From assembly GCA_033283175.1 (NCBI GenBank), contig JAWMQM010000002.1, positions 868,001 to 932,000 on the forward strand: a DNA stretch of 64,000 bases. Reading direction: 5' to 3'. This stretch comes from Pseudomaricurvus sp033283175 (GTDB taxonomy: Bacteria; Pseudomonadota; Gammaproteobacteria; Pseudomonadales; Cellvibrionaceae). Every line of letters begins with the position of its first letter. The stretch's first letter is position 1. Under the pieces are notes generated by a model, which was not told the DNA's origin, did not search any database, and saw only the letters and a list, made by a program, of their open reading frames with translations. Below, piece by piece: positions 26,864-35,401 of the stretch. The position numbers and the translations under genes were made by a program.

Positions 26864-27919
26864 ATGACAAATACCCCTGCCTGCCCCATGAATTCATCCT
26901 TACACGCCCCACACCACGCCTTCTGTCTGGCCCCCATGATGGATTGGAGTGACCGGCACTGCCGCTATCTCTGGCGGCTGATCAGCAGGCACGCTGTCCT
27001 CTATACAGAGATGGTCACCACCGGTGCCCTCATACACGGGGAGCGGGCCCGCTTCCTGGACTTCAATGCCGAAGAGCACCCGCTGGCGCTGCAATTGGGC
27101 GGCAGCGATCCCGCAGACCTGGCCACCTGCAGCCGCATGGCTGAAGAGTGGGGCTATGATGAGGTCAACCTCAACTGCGGCTGTCCCAGCGACCGGGTAC
27201 AAAACGGCATGATCGGGGCGATTCTGATGGCCCACCCACAGCGGGTGGCCGATTGCATCAAAGCCATGCAGGACAGCACCAGCATCGAAGTTACCGTGAA
27301 GCACCGTATCGGTATCGACGACATGGACGACTACGCCGGCATGTGCAACTTCGTCGAAACCATCGCCGCCACCGGTTGTCGTACCTTCATCGTCCATGCC
27401 CGTAAAGCCTGGCTGAAGGGACTGAGCCCCAAGGAAAACCGGGAAGTCCCTCCTCTGCAATACGGCATGGTCCGGCAGCTCAAGCGTGACTATCCGGAGT
27501 TGAACATCATTATTAACGGCGGTCTGCAAACCCTGGAGCAGTGTGAAACCCTGATTCATCCACACGACGACGAGAGCGCCCTGGATGGCGTGATGGTGGG
27601 GCGGGAAGCCTACACCAATCCGTACCTGTTGGCGGAAGTGGACAGTCGCTTTTACGATGACCACCACCCTATCGCCGACCGTCAGGCGGTGGCACTGGCG
27701 TTCCGCAATTACTGCGCCGGACAACTGGAGCAAGGACTGGAACTGAAGTACATGACCCGTCATATGCTGGGGCTGTTCCAGGGGCTGCCCGGCGCGCGCA
27801 AGTTCCGTCGCCACCTGAGCGAAAATGTCCACCGCCGGGGTGTTGGCATCAACTTGCTGGACGACGCGCTTGCACTGGTGTGCAGGGAATCCATTCATCC
27901 ACACAGTAATCGGGAATGA
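26864..27919 (+). CDS. dusA: tRNA-dihydrouridine(20/20a) synthase DusA
   Basis: About 351-aa FMN enzyme that reduces U20/U20a of tRNA D-loops. Family motifs are present: APMMDWSDRHCRYLWR at the N-terminus, the catalytic Cys in NLNCGCPSDRVQNG, VKHRIGIDD, and the DusA-specific HARKAWLKGLSPKENREVPPL. The start is uncertain: ATGs at 26840, 26864 and 26888 all keep the domain intact and none has a clear ribosome site. Followed after 3 bases by the TerB-like gene. Confidence 0.95.
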   Translation: MTNTPACPMNSSLHAPHHAFCLAPMMDWSDRHCRYLWRLISRHAVLYTEMVTTGALIHGERARFLDFNAEEHPLALQLGGSDPADLATCSRMAEEWGYDEVNLNCGCPSDRVQNGMIGAILMAHPQRVADCIKAMQDSTSIEVTVKHRIGIDDMDDYAGMCNFVETIAATGCRTFIVHARKAWLKGLSPKENREVPPLQYGMVRQLKRDYPELNIIINGGLQTLEQCETLIHPHDDESALDGVMVGREAYTNPYLLAEVDSRFYDDHHPIADRQAVALAFRNYCAGQLEQGLELKYMTRHMLGLFQGLPGARKFRRHLSENVHRRGVGINLLDDALALVCRESIHPHSNRE

Positions 27920-27922
27920 CAG

Positions 27923-28372
27923 GTGCTGACTAACTTGAAAAGCGCTCTGCGCGAACTTTTGGGAACCACGACCGAGGTTGAAGACGACTCCAGGGCACGG
28001 GAGCTGGCGGCGGCGGGACTGATGCTGGAAGTGGCCACTGTCGACCACCACCTGGATGCCAGCGAGATGCAAACCCTGCTGCAGGAGCTCGGCCAGCAGT
28101 TCCACCTGGATGGGGAGACCCTGCACAACTTGGTGGAGCGGGCCCGCAACAATGCCAGCCAGAACACCTCGGTCTACCCGTTTACACGCTACGTCAACGA
28201 TCACTTCACGCAGGAAGAGAAGTTTGACCTGCTCACCGGCATGTGGCGAATCGCCTACGCTGATCTCAACCTGGATAAGTACGAAGAGTACACCATCCGC
28301 AAGATCGCCGATCTTCTGCACATGAGCCAGAGCGACTTTATCCGCGCCAAGGTTATCGCCCGAGACGGCTGA
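27923..28372 (+). CDS. TerB-family protein
   Basis: 149-aa all-helical protein of the TerB/DjlA metal-binding superfamily. Features seen are the acidic first helix (LMLEVATVDHHLDASEMQTLL) and the second repeat (LLTGMWRIAYADLNLDKYEEYTIRKIADLL). Starts at a GTG 3 bases after the dusA stop. Members occur in most proteobacteria and are named for tellurite resistance clusters, but no other ter gene is nearby, so tellurite resistance should not be assumed. Confidence 0.88.
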   Translation: MLTNLKSALRELLGTTTEVEDDSRARELAAAGLMLEVATVDHHLDASEMQTLLQELGQQFHLDGETLHNLVERARNNASQNTSVYPFTRYVNDHFTQEEKFDLLTGMWRIAYADLNLDKYEEYTIRKIADLLHMSQSDFIRAKVIARDG

Positions 28373-28456
28373 CAGCCGGGCACAACTCCCCGGGGATCCT
28401 TGGGGACGTGAGAAGTTGGCTAATACACGGCGGGAGACGGAAGATCCGGGGGACGG

Positions 28457-28948
28457 CTACTGACTGTTCTCCAGAGTCCGTACCAAATCCTGAAAAGTGT
28501 TTTGGTTCTTCTCGTTCAACTGCATGAGTATCCGATGCGCCTCCAGCACCTTGGCGCGGGCCTGCTGCTCGGACATCTCCTCACATACCAGCGCCTGGAT
28601 GGAGGCATCCGCCACCGAGGAGGGCTTCTCCTGCAGGATATCGAAGATCTCGCCGAACCCCATGGAATCCAGCAGTCGGTTCATACCCGGTGTGGTGGCT
28701 ATTACCGAAGGACGTAAATGCTTGCGCTGGTCAGCGAGAATGGAGATCTTGGCCATCAAACCCAGCGTGGTGCTGTCGATGGCATCGGCTTCCGAGAGGT
28801 CGAATATGATGGCCGCAAAATCGTCAGCGGCAAACATATTGTCAATAAACTGATCGAACGACATACACAGGGTCAGGCGTACATCGCCGACCATCCTGAT
28901 CAGATACACACCATCGTGATCGGCTACCCAGATCTTACCTTGCGGCAT
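28457..28948 (-). CDS. STAS-domain anti-anti-sigma factor (RssC/HsbA-like)
   Basis: 163-aa protein with a STAS domain in its first 105 residues. The phosphorylatable Ser is in the motif ADAIDSTTLGLMAKI. A helical tail of about 55 residues follows. It lies 20 bases behind the response-regulator/phosphatase gene, the classic partner-switching pair in which the PP2C phosphatase dephosphorylates the STAS protein. The order response regulator - STAS next to mlaA matches the RssB/RssC neighbourhood of Pseudomonas, recalled from memory. An effect on RpoS is therefore possible. Confidence 0.87.
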   Translation of the reverse strand: MPQGKIWVADHDGVYLIRMVGDVRLTLCMSFDQFIDNMFAADDFAAIIFDLSEADAIDSTTLGLMAKISILADQRKHLRPSVIATTPGMNRLLDSMGFGEIFDILQEKPSSVADASIQALVCEEMSEQQARAKVLEAHRILMQLNEKNQNTFQDLVRTLENSQ

Positions 28949-28968
28949 AAATTCCTCGCGACGGGTCC

Positions 28969-30156
28969 TTATGCATGTCTGACGATACTGACTATGGCAA
29001 TGTCATCCGGTGCTGCCGACAGCTCTTCCAGGCCCAATGCTGAACAGACTTCGGTCAGGCTTTTGCCACTGCAGGACAACAGTTTAAGCAAATATTCCTC
29101 TTTTTCCAGCAAATCCTTGGCGGGCATCACCTCCAGAATGCCATCGGACAGGGCTAGCAGATGCCCATCAGCGGGGAATGGGTGGCGGAAGATTTCCCAG
29201 TCATGGTCGGGGAACAGGCCCAGCGGTGCCCCTTTACCCTGCAGGTAGTGAGCCCCATCGCCGGAGACCAGTACCGGCAGCGGCAAATGACCGGCCACAC
29301 CGTAGTGCAGCAGGTTCTCCTGCAGGTCGATAACACCCACCAGGCACGTCATATGAGTGCCCAGCCGGGACTCCAGCAGACGCCGGTTAATCTCCTGCAG
29401 CCACTCCTTGAGATCACTGTCGATTTTTGCGTAGTGCCGGAAAGACTGACGCTCATTAAAGATCTCCGTCGCCACATGCTTCATCCAGATGGTCACAAAT
29501 GCCGATGAAGCACCGTGTCCGGCAACGTCGATCAGGTAGAAGGAGATATAGCGATCGGAGGTGTAGGCCAGGTCGACAAAGTCGCCACTGAGGAACAGGG
29601 AGGGAATAACCCGGTGCTCCACGGAGTAGGAGCCCTTGGTAACCGGCGTGGGCGGCAACAGGTGTTGCTGGACCCGGCGGCCGGCGCGCTGGTCTCTCTC
29701 CAGGGTACGCAGGTGATCACGCAGCTCGCGATTGGCCCGCTCCAGGTCGTGTCGATACTGGCGATTCTCCGCCAGCAGGTCACGGCGCTCCAGGCTTTTG
29801 CTGACGGCATGTACAAGCACTTCCATATCGGCAAAGGGCTTGACCAGAAAATCCGTGGCCCCCAGCCTCAAGGCGGCCACCACATCCCCCATCACACCCA
29901 CGCCGGACATCACCAGCACCGGCGTGGCCGGGGACAACTGGCGGATTTGCTCCAGCAACTGCATGCCGTCCATACCCGGCATTTTAAGGTCGGTCAGCAC
30001 CACATCCGGCTGCTCTTCGCGGAACAGCTCCAGTGCCACCTCTCCACCAGCCGCCTCAAACACCGTAAAACCACTGTCTTCCAGGTAGGCGACCACCCCC
30101 TGACGCACAATGCTGTCGTCATCTACGATGAGCAACTTACAGTTGTCTGTGGTCAT
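28969..30156 (-). CDS. Response regulator with PP2C (SpoIIE) phosphatase domain (RssB/HsbR-like)
   Basis: 395-aa protein. The receiver domain (about 1-125) has the phospho-Asp in DVVLTDLKMPGMDG. A coiled coil follows at about 130-165 (ENRQYRHDLERANRELRDHLRTL). The C-terminal SpoIIE/PP2C phosphatase domain has GDFVDLAY, LIDVAGHGASSAFVT, LALSDGILE and the terminal APDDIAIV, covering the metal-binding Asp residues. The ATG at 30156 places the receiver at the very N-terminus. Its expected substrate is the downstream STAS protein. Confidence 0.92.
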   Translation of the reverse strand: MTTDNCKLLIVDDDSIVRQGVVAYLEDSGFTVFEAAGGEVALELFREEQPDVVLTDLKMPGMDGMQLLEQIRQLSPATPVLVMSGVGVMGDVVAALRLGATDFLVKPFADMEVLVHAVSKSLERRDLLAENRQYRHDLERANRELRDHLRTLERDQRAGRRVQQHLLPPTPVTKGSYSVEHRVIPSLFLSGDFVDLAYTSDRYISFYLIDVAGHGASSAFVTIWMKHVATEIFNERQSFRHYAKIDSDLKEWLQEINRRLLESRLGTHMTCLVGVIDLQENLLHYGVAGHLPLPVLVSGDGAHYLQGKGAPLGLFPDHDWEIFRHPFPADGHLLALSDGILEVMPAKDLLEKEEYLLKLLSCSGKSLTEVCSALGLEELSAAPDDIAIVSIVRHA

Positions 30157-30363
30157 TGGGAATTCCAGCTTCCGGGCCCTGGGGCGGTGCAGCGCTGCGT
30201 GATTTTCGCCAGCGGGAGCCGAGCCCCGGCGGCAGAAGAGTTGAACGCCATAAAAAGGGCTAACACTACTCCCATCAGTCTGGTGCTGCAAGTGCTTCCA
30301 AGGGGTGGAAAGCGGGCCTGAAGGCCGGGGAAACGCTGCCCTTAGCGGCCGCAGGTGAACGTG

Positions 30364-31134
30364 TCAGAACTCGTCAAAATCATCGCCGAAGTCAGCGCCA
30401 AAGTCGTCTTCCACCACGCCGTCATTAATCAGGAACTCGCGCCGTTGCAGGTAGGCATCGCGCAGGAAGACATACTTGTCGCCACTGATGAGTTCTTCAG
30501 CACTCAACAGCTGGGCACGGGTATCCACCAGGCTGGTGCCATAGAGGGTATTGCGCGTGGGCACATGGTCGACGTAGGAAATGGGACTAACCAGGGTATT
30601 CACCGGCATGCCAGCGGCATCCCGGAAGGTGCTGGCGCCGAAGAACGGCAGCACCACGAAGTTGCCCTGCCCTACGCCCCAGACCGCCAGGGTCTGGCCA
30701 AAGTCCTCGCCGGCACTGCGGGGCATGCCGATATACTGGGCAACATCAATCAGGCCCACGATACCCACAGTAGAGTTGACCAGAAAACGGCCAGTATCGT
30801 TACCCGCCTGACCCCATTTCCACTGCAGTACGTCATTGAGTACGTTACGGATCTCCAGCAGATTACTGAAGAAGTTGGAGACGCCGGTCTCCAGGGGGTC
30901 AGGGGTGACGAAACGGTAGCCCTTGGCAACCGGTTTCAGGAACCAGGTGTCGAGAGTGTCGTTGAAGACAAAGATCTTGCGGTTAAAGCCTTCCCAGGGA
31001 TCCTTATCGGCCACTTCCGGAGTATTTGACAGCGGCTCTGCTCCGGCTGAACTCTCTTCGGCCGGGGCAGCATGGGCACAGCAGATCAACAGTAAGACTG
31101 CAGATGCCTGCCTGATAAAAACCTTAAACCCCAT
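30364..31134 (-). CDS. mlaA: MlaA/VacJ-family outer-membrane lipid-asymmetry protein
   Basis: 256-aa MlaA homologue, which removes misplaced phospholipids from the outer leaflet together with porins. DPWEGFNRKIFVFNDTLDTWFLKPVAKGY is the family signature at about residue 45. VNSTVGIVGLIDVAQYIGMPRSAGEDFGQTLAVWGV follows. The signal peptide ends LLLICCAHA; the Cys pair there is a poor lipobox, so lipidation is uncertain. The C-terminus ends in a very acidic tail. AGGAGAGG lies before the ATG at 31134. A porin gene follows about 0.7 kb away. Confidence 0.93.
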   Translation of the reverse strand: MGFKVFIRQASAVLLLICCAHAAPAEESSAGAEPLSNTPEVADKDPWEGFNRKIFVFNDTLDTWFLKPVAKGYRFVTPDPLETGVSNFFSNLLEIRNVLNDVLQWKWGQAGNDTGRFLVNSTVGIVGLIDVAQYIGMPRSAGEDFGQTLAVWGVGQGNFVVLPFFGASTFRDAAGMPVNTLVSPISYVDHVPTRNTLYGTSLVDTRAQLLSAEELISGDKYVFLRDAYLQRREFLINDGVVEDDFGADFGDDFDEF

Positions 31135-31229
31135 CGCTGCCTCTCCTGCCAAAGCGGAAAGGCATTCTAGCTTATGCCCAAACAGAGTCAAAGACTCCCG
31201 GGGACATAACCAACCCGATATAAACAGCC

Positions 31230-31724
31230 CTATTCAGCACAGCGGAACTGGTAGTACAAAAAGTAACCAGCCCCTACTGCTTCAGCCCACTCTTTCTTCT
31301 TCTCCCAACCCTTTGGGCAGTAGTGAATCATCTGGGCAAACAGGCCGTTCAGGGCGGATTGCGGGCCCCCGGTGGCGGTGAAGGGTTCGCGAATGTTGAA
31401 GGTGACACCGGCATACTGCTCCTCACCTGCAGCGGGCGTTGCAACTGCTTCCGCTTTACTGGCAGTAACTGCAGCCGCTGCCGCCGCACTTTTCTCTCCT
31501 GACTTCTGCTCGCCGGAGTAGGTTTCCACTGCTTTGGTTTTGCCCATTAACTTGTCGAGGATACCCGGCTCGTAGGCATCAACAGCCTCTTCCTCACAAT
31601 CCACATGCAGTTCGTGGAATTTGAGACTGTCTGCCATATCCACATCCTGGCCGCACTCTTTGTCAGCCGCCCACACTGCCCCCGACAACAACGCCAGGGC
31701 AAACAAAACCAGCAAATTTTTCAT
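31230..31724 (-). CDS. Secreted protein of unknown function
   Basis: 164 aa, not recognised. Sec signal MKNLLVLFALALLSGAVWA. A Cys-containing first part (DKECGQDVD, HVDCEEEAVDAYEPG) is followed by an Ala-rich linker of about 30 residues and a compact C-terminal domain with two Cys (MIHYCPKGWEKKKEWAE; YYQFRCAE). Four Cys suggest two periplasmic disulfides. It lies between porin and mlaA genes on the same strand, so an envelope role is plausible. Confidence 0.7.
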   Translation of the reverse strand: MKNLLVLFALALLSGAVWAADKECGQDVDMADSLKFHELHVDCEEEAVDAYEPGILDKLMGKTKAVETYSGEQKSGEKSAAAAAAVTASKAEAVATPAAGEEQYAGVTFNIREPFTATGGPQSALNGLFAQMIHYCPKGWEKKKEWAEAVGAGYFLYYQFRCAE

Positions 31725-31794
31725 GGGTATTACTCTGATTAACAACCATTGCACCATATTCAGTGGAACATGAGCCTAGCGAAACAACCATCAG

Positions 31795-31822
31795 AAAAAA
31801 AGGGCGCCGAAGCACCCTTTTC
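31795..31822 (-). terminator. Rho-independent terminator after the porin gene
   Basis: Minus-strand stem AAAAGGGTGC / GCGCCCTTTT closed by a stable UUCG tetraloop and followed by a T run, 22 bases beyond the porin stop codon. Confidence 0.9.
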
Positions 31823-31843
31823 GTGGCACAAAGCTCCGTGTGA

Positions 31844-32896
31844 TCAGAACTTGTGCTCCAGACCTACACCGTAGTAAGTCTCTTCTTCGGTCAGGTCCAA
31901 ATCTTCTTCATCGAACTCGAGACTGGAGTAATAGGCAAATACCTTGGTCGCCTTGCCCAGTTTGTAGTCGGCACCTACGCTCCAGGCATCGCCGTCCACT
32001 TCCACTTTGGAGCCACCCAGGTTGTCTTCAACCTCGTACTCACCCTGTCCGATTTGCGCTTTCAGGGTTACCGCACCGATTTTGTAAGCCGCACTTACCG
32101 CGTAGCTGGTTTCATCATAGCCGATGTCAGTACCATCGGTGATGTTGTCTTCAAAGTTGTCACCGTCCTCAGCCTGCTGGGCAATGGCGCCCAGGGTCAA
32201 ACCACCAACGGAGAAAGAAGCTACCAGACGGTTAATGTTTACAAAGTCGTCAGCAACGCTACCGGAATCAACGTTCTCATCGTGGGCCAGAGCCACGTAC
32301 AGCCCGCCGTTCTCGTAAGCTACGCCCACGGAATAGCTGTCAAACAGGCCATTCTGATCCTGATCCTCATCGCTGTCTTCACCCAGGATGGTCATCAGAG
32401 AGCCAGAGAAACCACCGAAAGATGGAGTGGTGTAGTTGATGATATTGCTGGCACGGGTTTCACCGGACATCCAGTTTTTGATATCACCACCTTCCAGGTC
32501 GTTAAACAGATCCACTTTACCCTGAGCCAGTTTCAGCACCGTGTCGTGACGACCAGCAAATACAGTACCGAAGCTACCGGTCAAACCGGCGTAGATATTA
32601 CGCTGGGTGAAAGTCTCACGATCACCCTTTTTGCCGTCATCGACAAAAGTTTCATATTCCAGCTTGTAGATAGCAGCCAGGGAATCAGAAAGATCAGTCT
32701 TGCCCTTGAAGCCGATACGTGAAGCGTTGCTGGTCAGCTTCCACGCATCTTCAGACGCGGAACCAGTTACCTCAGTCTCCTCGTTGATGACAGAAACATT
32801 CACTTTACCGTAAACGGTACCGTCGATTGGACCTTCCGCCAGAACGGCAGCTGGCATTGCAGCGGCGATAGCCAGAGGCAACAGTGCTTTTTTCAT
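31844..32896 (-). CDS. Gram-negative trimeric porin
   Basis: 350-aa outer-membrane beta-barrel. Signal peptide MKKALLPLAIAAAMPAAVLA, then the usual first strand GTVYGKVNVSVI. An internal segment GRHDTVLKLAQGKVDLFNDLEG is typical of loop 3, and the protein ends in the assembly motif EHKF with terminal Phe. It is acidic and Asp-rich, as in marine species. AGGAGT lies 8 bases before the ATG at 32896. Terminator downstream; substrate specificity cannot be read. Confidence 0.92.
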   Translation of the reverse strand: MKKALLPLAIAAAMPAAVLAEGPIDGTVYGKVNVSVINEETEVTGSASEDAWKLTSNASRIGFKGKTDLSDSLAAIYKLEYETFVDDGKKGDRETFTQRNIYAGLTGSFGTVFAGRHDTVLKLAQGKVDLFNDLEGGDIKNWMSGETRASNIINYTTPSFGGFSGSLMTILGEDSDEDQDQNGLFDSYSVGVAYENGGLYVALAHDENVDSGSVADDFVNINRLVASFSVGGLTLGAIAQQAEDGDNFEDNITDGTDIGYDETSYAVSAAYKIGAVTLKAQIGQGEYEVEDNLGGSKVEVDGDAWSVGADYKLGKATKVFAYYSSLEFDEEDLDLTEEETYYGVGLEHKF

Positions 32897-33156
32897 GGAG
32901 TTCACTCCTGATTGTGGTTTTAGATAGACCCAAGTGCTAATCAACAGCTGTGACGCTTGAAGCCTCATCAGCGTATGCCGGGCATTCTGCGGCCGGAATA
33001 TGTCAACAATATGACAGACTAGTAAAAACGATAATTTTTATTACCAAATGAAAAAATACGGCGCCAGCACGCCGATTGAGACGTCAATCAGTGGGTAGAT
33101 TGCGGGGATTCGTAACCAGGATATCGGTTACGGAGGGGGGAATGTCCGGATACGTA

Positions 33157-33900
33157 TCAGATCAGGATATCGCTGCCTGCCAGTTGTGCCAGCAACTGCC
33201 CCCCCATGGCCAGCAACTGGTCGGGGTGGGAATGTTGCAGCTCCTCTGCCAGTTGCTGCAGCGCCTGCCGGCCACTGGCGCCAGCTTCCAACAGGTTCAG
33301 CAGGTGCACAGTGAGCGCATTGCTCTCCATAAACCTGACCTGCTGCTGCCGGTTGCGGTAGACCAACAGGAAGGTAGGCTCTGCCGGGGGCTCCTGAGGC
33401 CGGTAATCTGGTCCTATACGGTGCACCGGGAATTGGTAGGAGAGACGCCAGACCAGTGGTGACAGCTCCAGGCGGGCGTCCAGAATTTGCTCCGGATTAA
33501 GGCCCGACGGACAAGACGCTGCCGGGATCTCCTCCGTGGAGACATCCAGAGCCAACTCGACCCATTCATAGTGGGCCAGTTCCAGCAGGAAGGGGGGGTC
33601 CTGCGGCCCCGGATGGTACTCGTCCTGCAGAAACGCCAGGAACTCTTCGCTGATCTGCAGAAAGTAGGGACTCTCTGAACGGTGCGAGCGAATAAAATCC
33701 CGCACCAGCTGCCCCCAGGCGTCATCGTCGTAGAGGCTGCGCAGTACCGGAAAGCCGCTGCTCAGGAAGCCTTCGATATTGTTAAAAACCAGCTCCCGGT
33801 AGATCGCCAGCCGACGCTCCTCCATCGCTTCGGGAGGCGCCACCTGCTGCGGATCCCGGAGGTGGTCGGCGAGCTGTTTCTGTACCCCGGCAAACGACAT
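33157..33900 (-). CDS. hvfC: HvfC/DUF2063-type RiPP maturation partner protein
   Basis: 247-aa partner protein of MNIO (DUF692) enzymes. The N-terminal DUF2063 helical domain is visible (FAGVQKQLADHLRDPQQV, then RLAIYRELVFNNIEGFLSSGFPVLRSL), followed by a second domain that holds YEWVELAL and the FLLVYRNRQQQVRFM strand. It delivers the precursor peptide to the enzyme. The ATG at 33900 has GGAG 8 bases upstream and begins one base after the HvfB stop. No DoxX-like hvfD follows; a porin gene is next. Confidence 0.9.
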   Translation of the reverse strand: MSFAGVQKQLADHLRDPQQVAPPEAMEERRLAIYRELVFNNIEGFLSSGFPVLRSLYDDDAWGQLVRDFIRSHRSESPYFLQISEEFLAFLQDEYHPGPQDPPFLLELAHYEWVELALDVSTEEIPAASCPSGLNPEQILDARLELSPLVWRLSYQFPVHRIGPDYRPQEPPAEPTFLLVYRNRQQQVRFMESNALTVHLLNLLEAGASGRQALQQLAEELQHSHPDQLLAMGGQLLAQLAGSDILI

Positions 33901-33901
33901 A

Positions 33902-34771
33902 TCAGGCGCCTCCGCGATCACTCAGCAGCGCTGCACGGCTCTGCGCCCGACAGGTTTGCTGCAGCTGACGGATGGTGCCCACCTCCTCCAGCAATTGTGG
34001 CAGCGGCGGGATATTGAAATCCCTCTCCAGCAACGTGGGCAGCGGTCCACAGAGGCCATAGGCGGCCTGCAGCAAGTCCCACACAGGATCAATTACGTCG
34101 GCCCCGTGGGTATCCACCCGCAGGTCTTCCGCTTCGTTGTAGTGGCCCGCCACATGTATATACACCGCCCGCTCCAGCGGCAGGCGCGCGAGAAATTCGT
34201 AGGGGTCGTAACGGTGGTTAATGCTGTTGACGTAGATGTTGTTGACGTCCAGCAGCAGGTCACAATCGGCTTCTGCCACCACGGCATTGATAAAGTCGAT
34301 CTCCGACATCTCCTGCCGGGGGGCACAATAGTAAGAGGCGTTTTCCAGCGCTATGCGCTGTCCCAGGAAGTCCTGCACCTGTGCGACACGTTGTGCCACA
34401 TGGCGGACAGCCTCTTCTGTGAACGGTATGGGCAGCAGATCGTAGAGGTGGCCACTGTCGCTGCAGTAGCTCAGGTGTTCACTGTAAACGGCAATACTAT
34501 GGCTGCGCATAAACGTGCGGATATCGCCCAGCAGCCCCATATCAAGGGGGTCTGTGGAACCGATCGAGAGAGACAATCCATGGCAGACAAACGGGAACCG
34601 CTCGGTGTAGCAGCGAAATGCGGAACCGAGGCGTCCGCCGACGCCGATCCAGTTTTCAGGAGCCACCTCCAGAAACTGGACCTCCTCCAGGGTAACGCTT
34701 TCCATCTCCTCCAGCAGGCTGCGACGCAACCCTAATCCGGCTCCGGCGATAGCAGCGATCTGATCTGTCAT
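33902..34771 (-). CDS. hvfB: HvfB/DUF692 multinuclear iron oxygenase (MNIO)
   Basis: 289-aa TIM-barrel MNIO. Metal-ligand segments are visible: HGLSLSIGS, VYSEHLSY, ALENASYYC, LLLDVNNIYVNSINH and YIHVAGHYN. In the Haemophilus system HvfB with HvfC converts Cys residues in EGKC motifs of HvfA into oxazolone/thioamide groups that bind copper. The adjacent precursor here has four such motifs, so the same reaction is expected. Confidence 0.92.
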   Translation of the reverse strand: MTDQIAAIAGAGLGLRRSLLEEMESVTLEEVQFLEVAPENWIGVGGRLGSAFRCYTERFPFVCHGLSLSIGSTDPLDMGLLGDIRTFMRSHSIAVYSEHLSYCSDSGHLYDLLPIPFTEEAVRHVAQRVAQVQDFLGQRIALENASYYCAPRQEMSEIDFINAVVAEADCDLLLDVNNIYVNSINHRYDPYEFLARLPLERAVYIHVAGHYNEAEDLRVDTHGADVIDPVWDLLQAAYGLCGPLPTLLERDFNIPPLPQLLEEVGTIRQLQQTCRAQSRAALLSDRGGA

Positions 34772-34792
34772 CGACTCCTCCCGTTGCCGCTC

Positions 34793-34836
34793 ACACCCGG
34801 AGGGTGGGCCGGCACAGCAGCCCGCCCACCCGGTGT
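34793..34836 (-). promoter_or_regulatory. GC-rich intercistronic hairpin between hvfA and hvfB
   Basis: GGGTGGGC / GCCCACCC form an 8-bp stem, extended by ACACC / GGTGT after a 4-base bulge. There is no T tract. It lies 7 bases after the precursor stop and before the enzyme gene, a place where such hairpins protect or partly terminate the short precursor mRNA, so that precursor exceeds enzyme. That role is inference. Confidence 0.5.
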
Positions 34837-34843
34837 AGCAGGC

Positions 34844-35182
34844 TTACTTGCCGGCTGGCTCCGCTGCTTTTTCAGCCGCTTTTTCCTGGCCGCTGTTGTC
34901 GGTGCCTTTACCCTTCATCATGGCTTCACCGCACTTGCCCTCGCCACATTTGCCCTCTTTGGCCTTGGCGGGTTTCATGTCGGCCTTTTTCATCTCCTCG
35001 CCGCACTTTCCTTCTCCGCACTTGCCCTCGCCATGCTTACTGGCCAGGTTGTAACCCGCGCCCAGGTCGGTGGCGGCAAAGGGGTTGGCGTCAGCAGCGA
35101 GCGCCACACCGGAGAGGCTGGCGGAGGCCATAAAAGCCGCGCCAACGGCGACCGCCAAAGGGGTATTCAGTTTCTTAGCCAT
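34844..35182 (-). CDS. hvfA: HvfA-type RiPP metallophore precursor with four EGKC motifs
   Basis: 112-aa precursor. A signal-peptide-like leader (AVAVGAAFMASASLSGVALA) is followed by the family motif ANPFAATDLGAGYNLA. Two copies of EGKCGEGKCGE place Cys at 55, 60, 79 and 84. The two pairs are separated by a Lys-rich linker, and the tail is Ala/Glu/Lys-rich. There are no other cysteines. AAGGA lies 8 bases before the ATG. The EGKC repeats are the known modification sites in the Haemophilus HvfA family; a copper-binding role is expected. Confidence 0.93.
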   Translation of the reverse strand: MAKKLNTPLAVAVGAAFMASASLSGVALAADANPFAATDLGAGYNLASKHGEGKCGEGKCGEEMKKADMKPAKAKEGKCGEGKCGEAMMKGKGTDNSGQEKAAEKAAEPAGK

Positions 35183-35401
35183 AGTCTGATCCTTACTGTT
35201 TTATGGTTAGTCGTGCTGGTCCGCCCAATCTTACACTCCGGATTATCTCCGGCAATGTCCGGGGGCCTTCCTGGGACCGTATCCGGCCACCTCTAGTTTC
35301 CTGAACCTGCCAGCGAATAACAAGTTCCCTGCAATAGTTAACGGATGCGAGCCCTGTCCGCCGTAATATCGAGCCATATACCATAACGGCTATCCCGGTG
35401 A

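Noticed and set aside
26900..28321. 473-codon open frame on the minus strand across dusA and the TerB gene
   Set aside because: It lies wholly antisense to two genes with clear family motifs and its product is low-complexity and unlike any family; GC-rich codon bias explains it.
27923..28372. Tellurite-resistance island suggested by the TerB-like gene
   Set aside because: No terA/C/D/E/Z genes are present, and this TerB type is a core gene in many proteobacteria.
35193..35384. 63-codon minus-strand frame upstream of hvfA
   Set aside because: No recognisable product or ribosome site; probably the leader and promoter of the RiPP operon.
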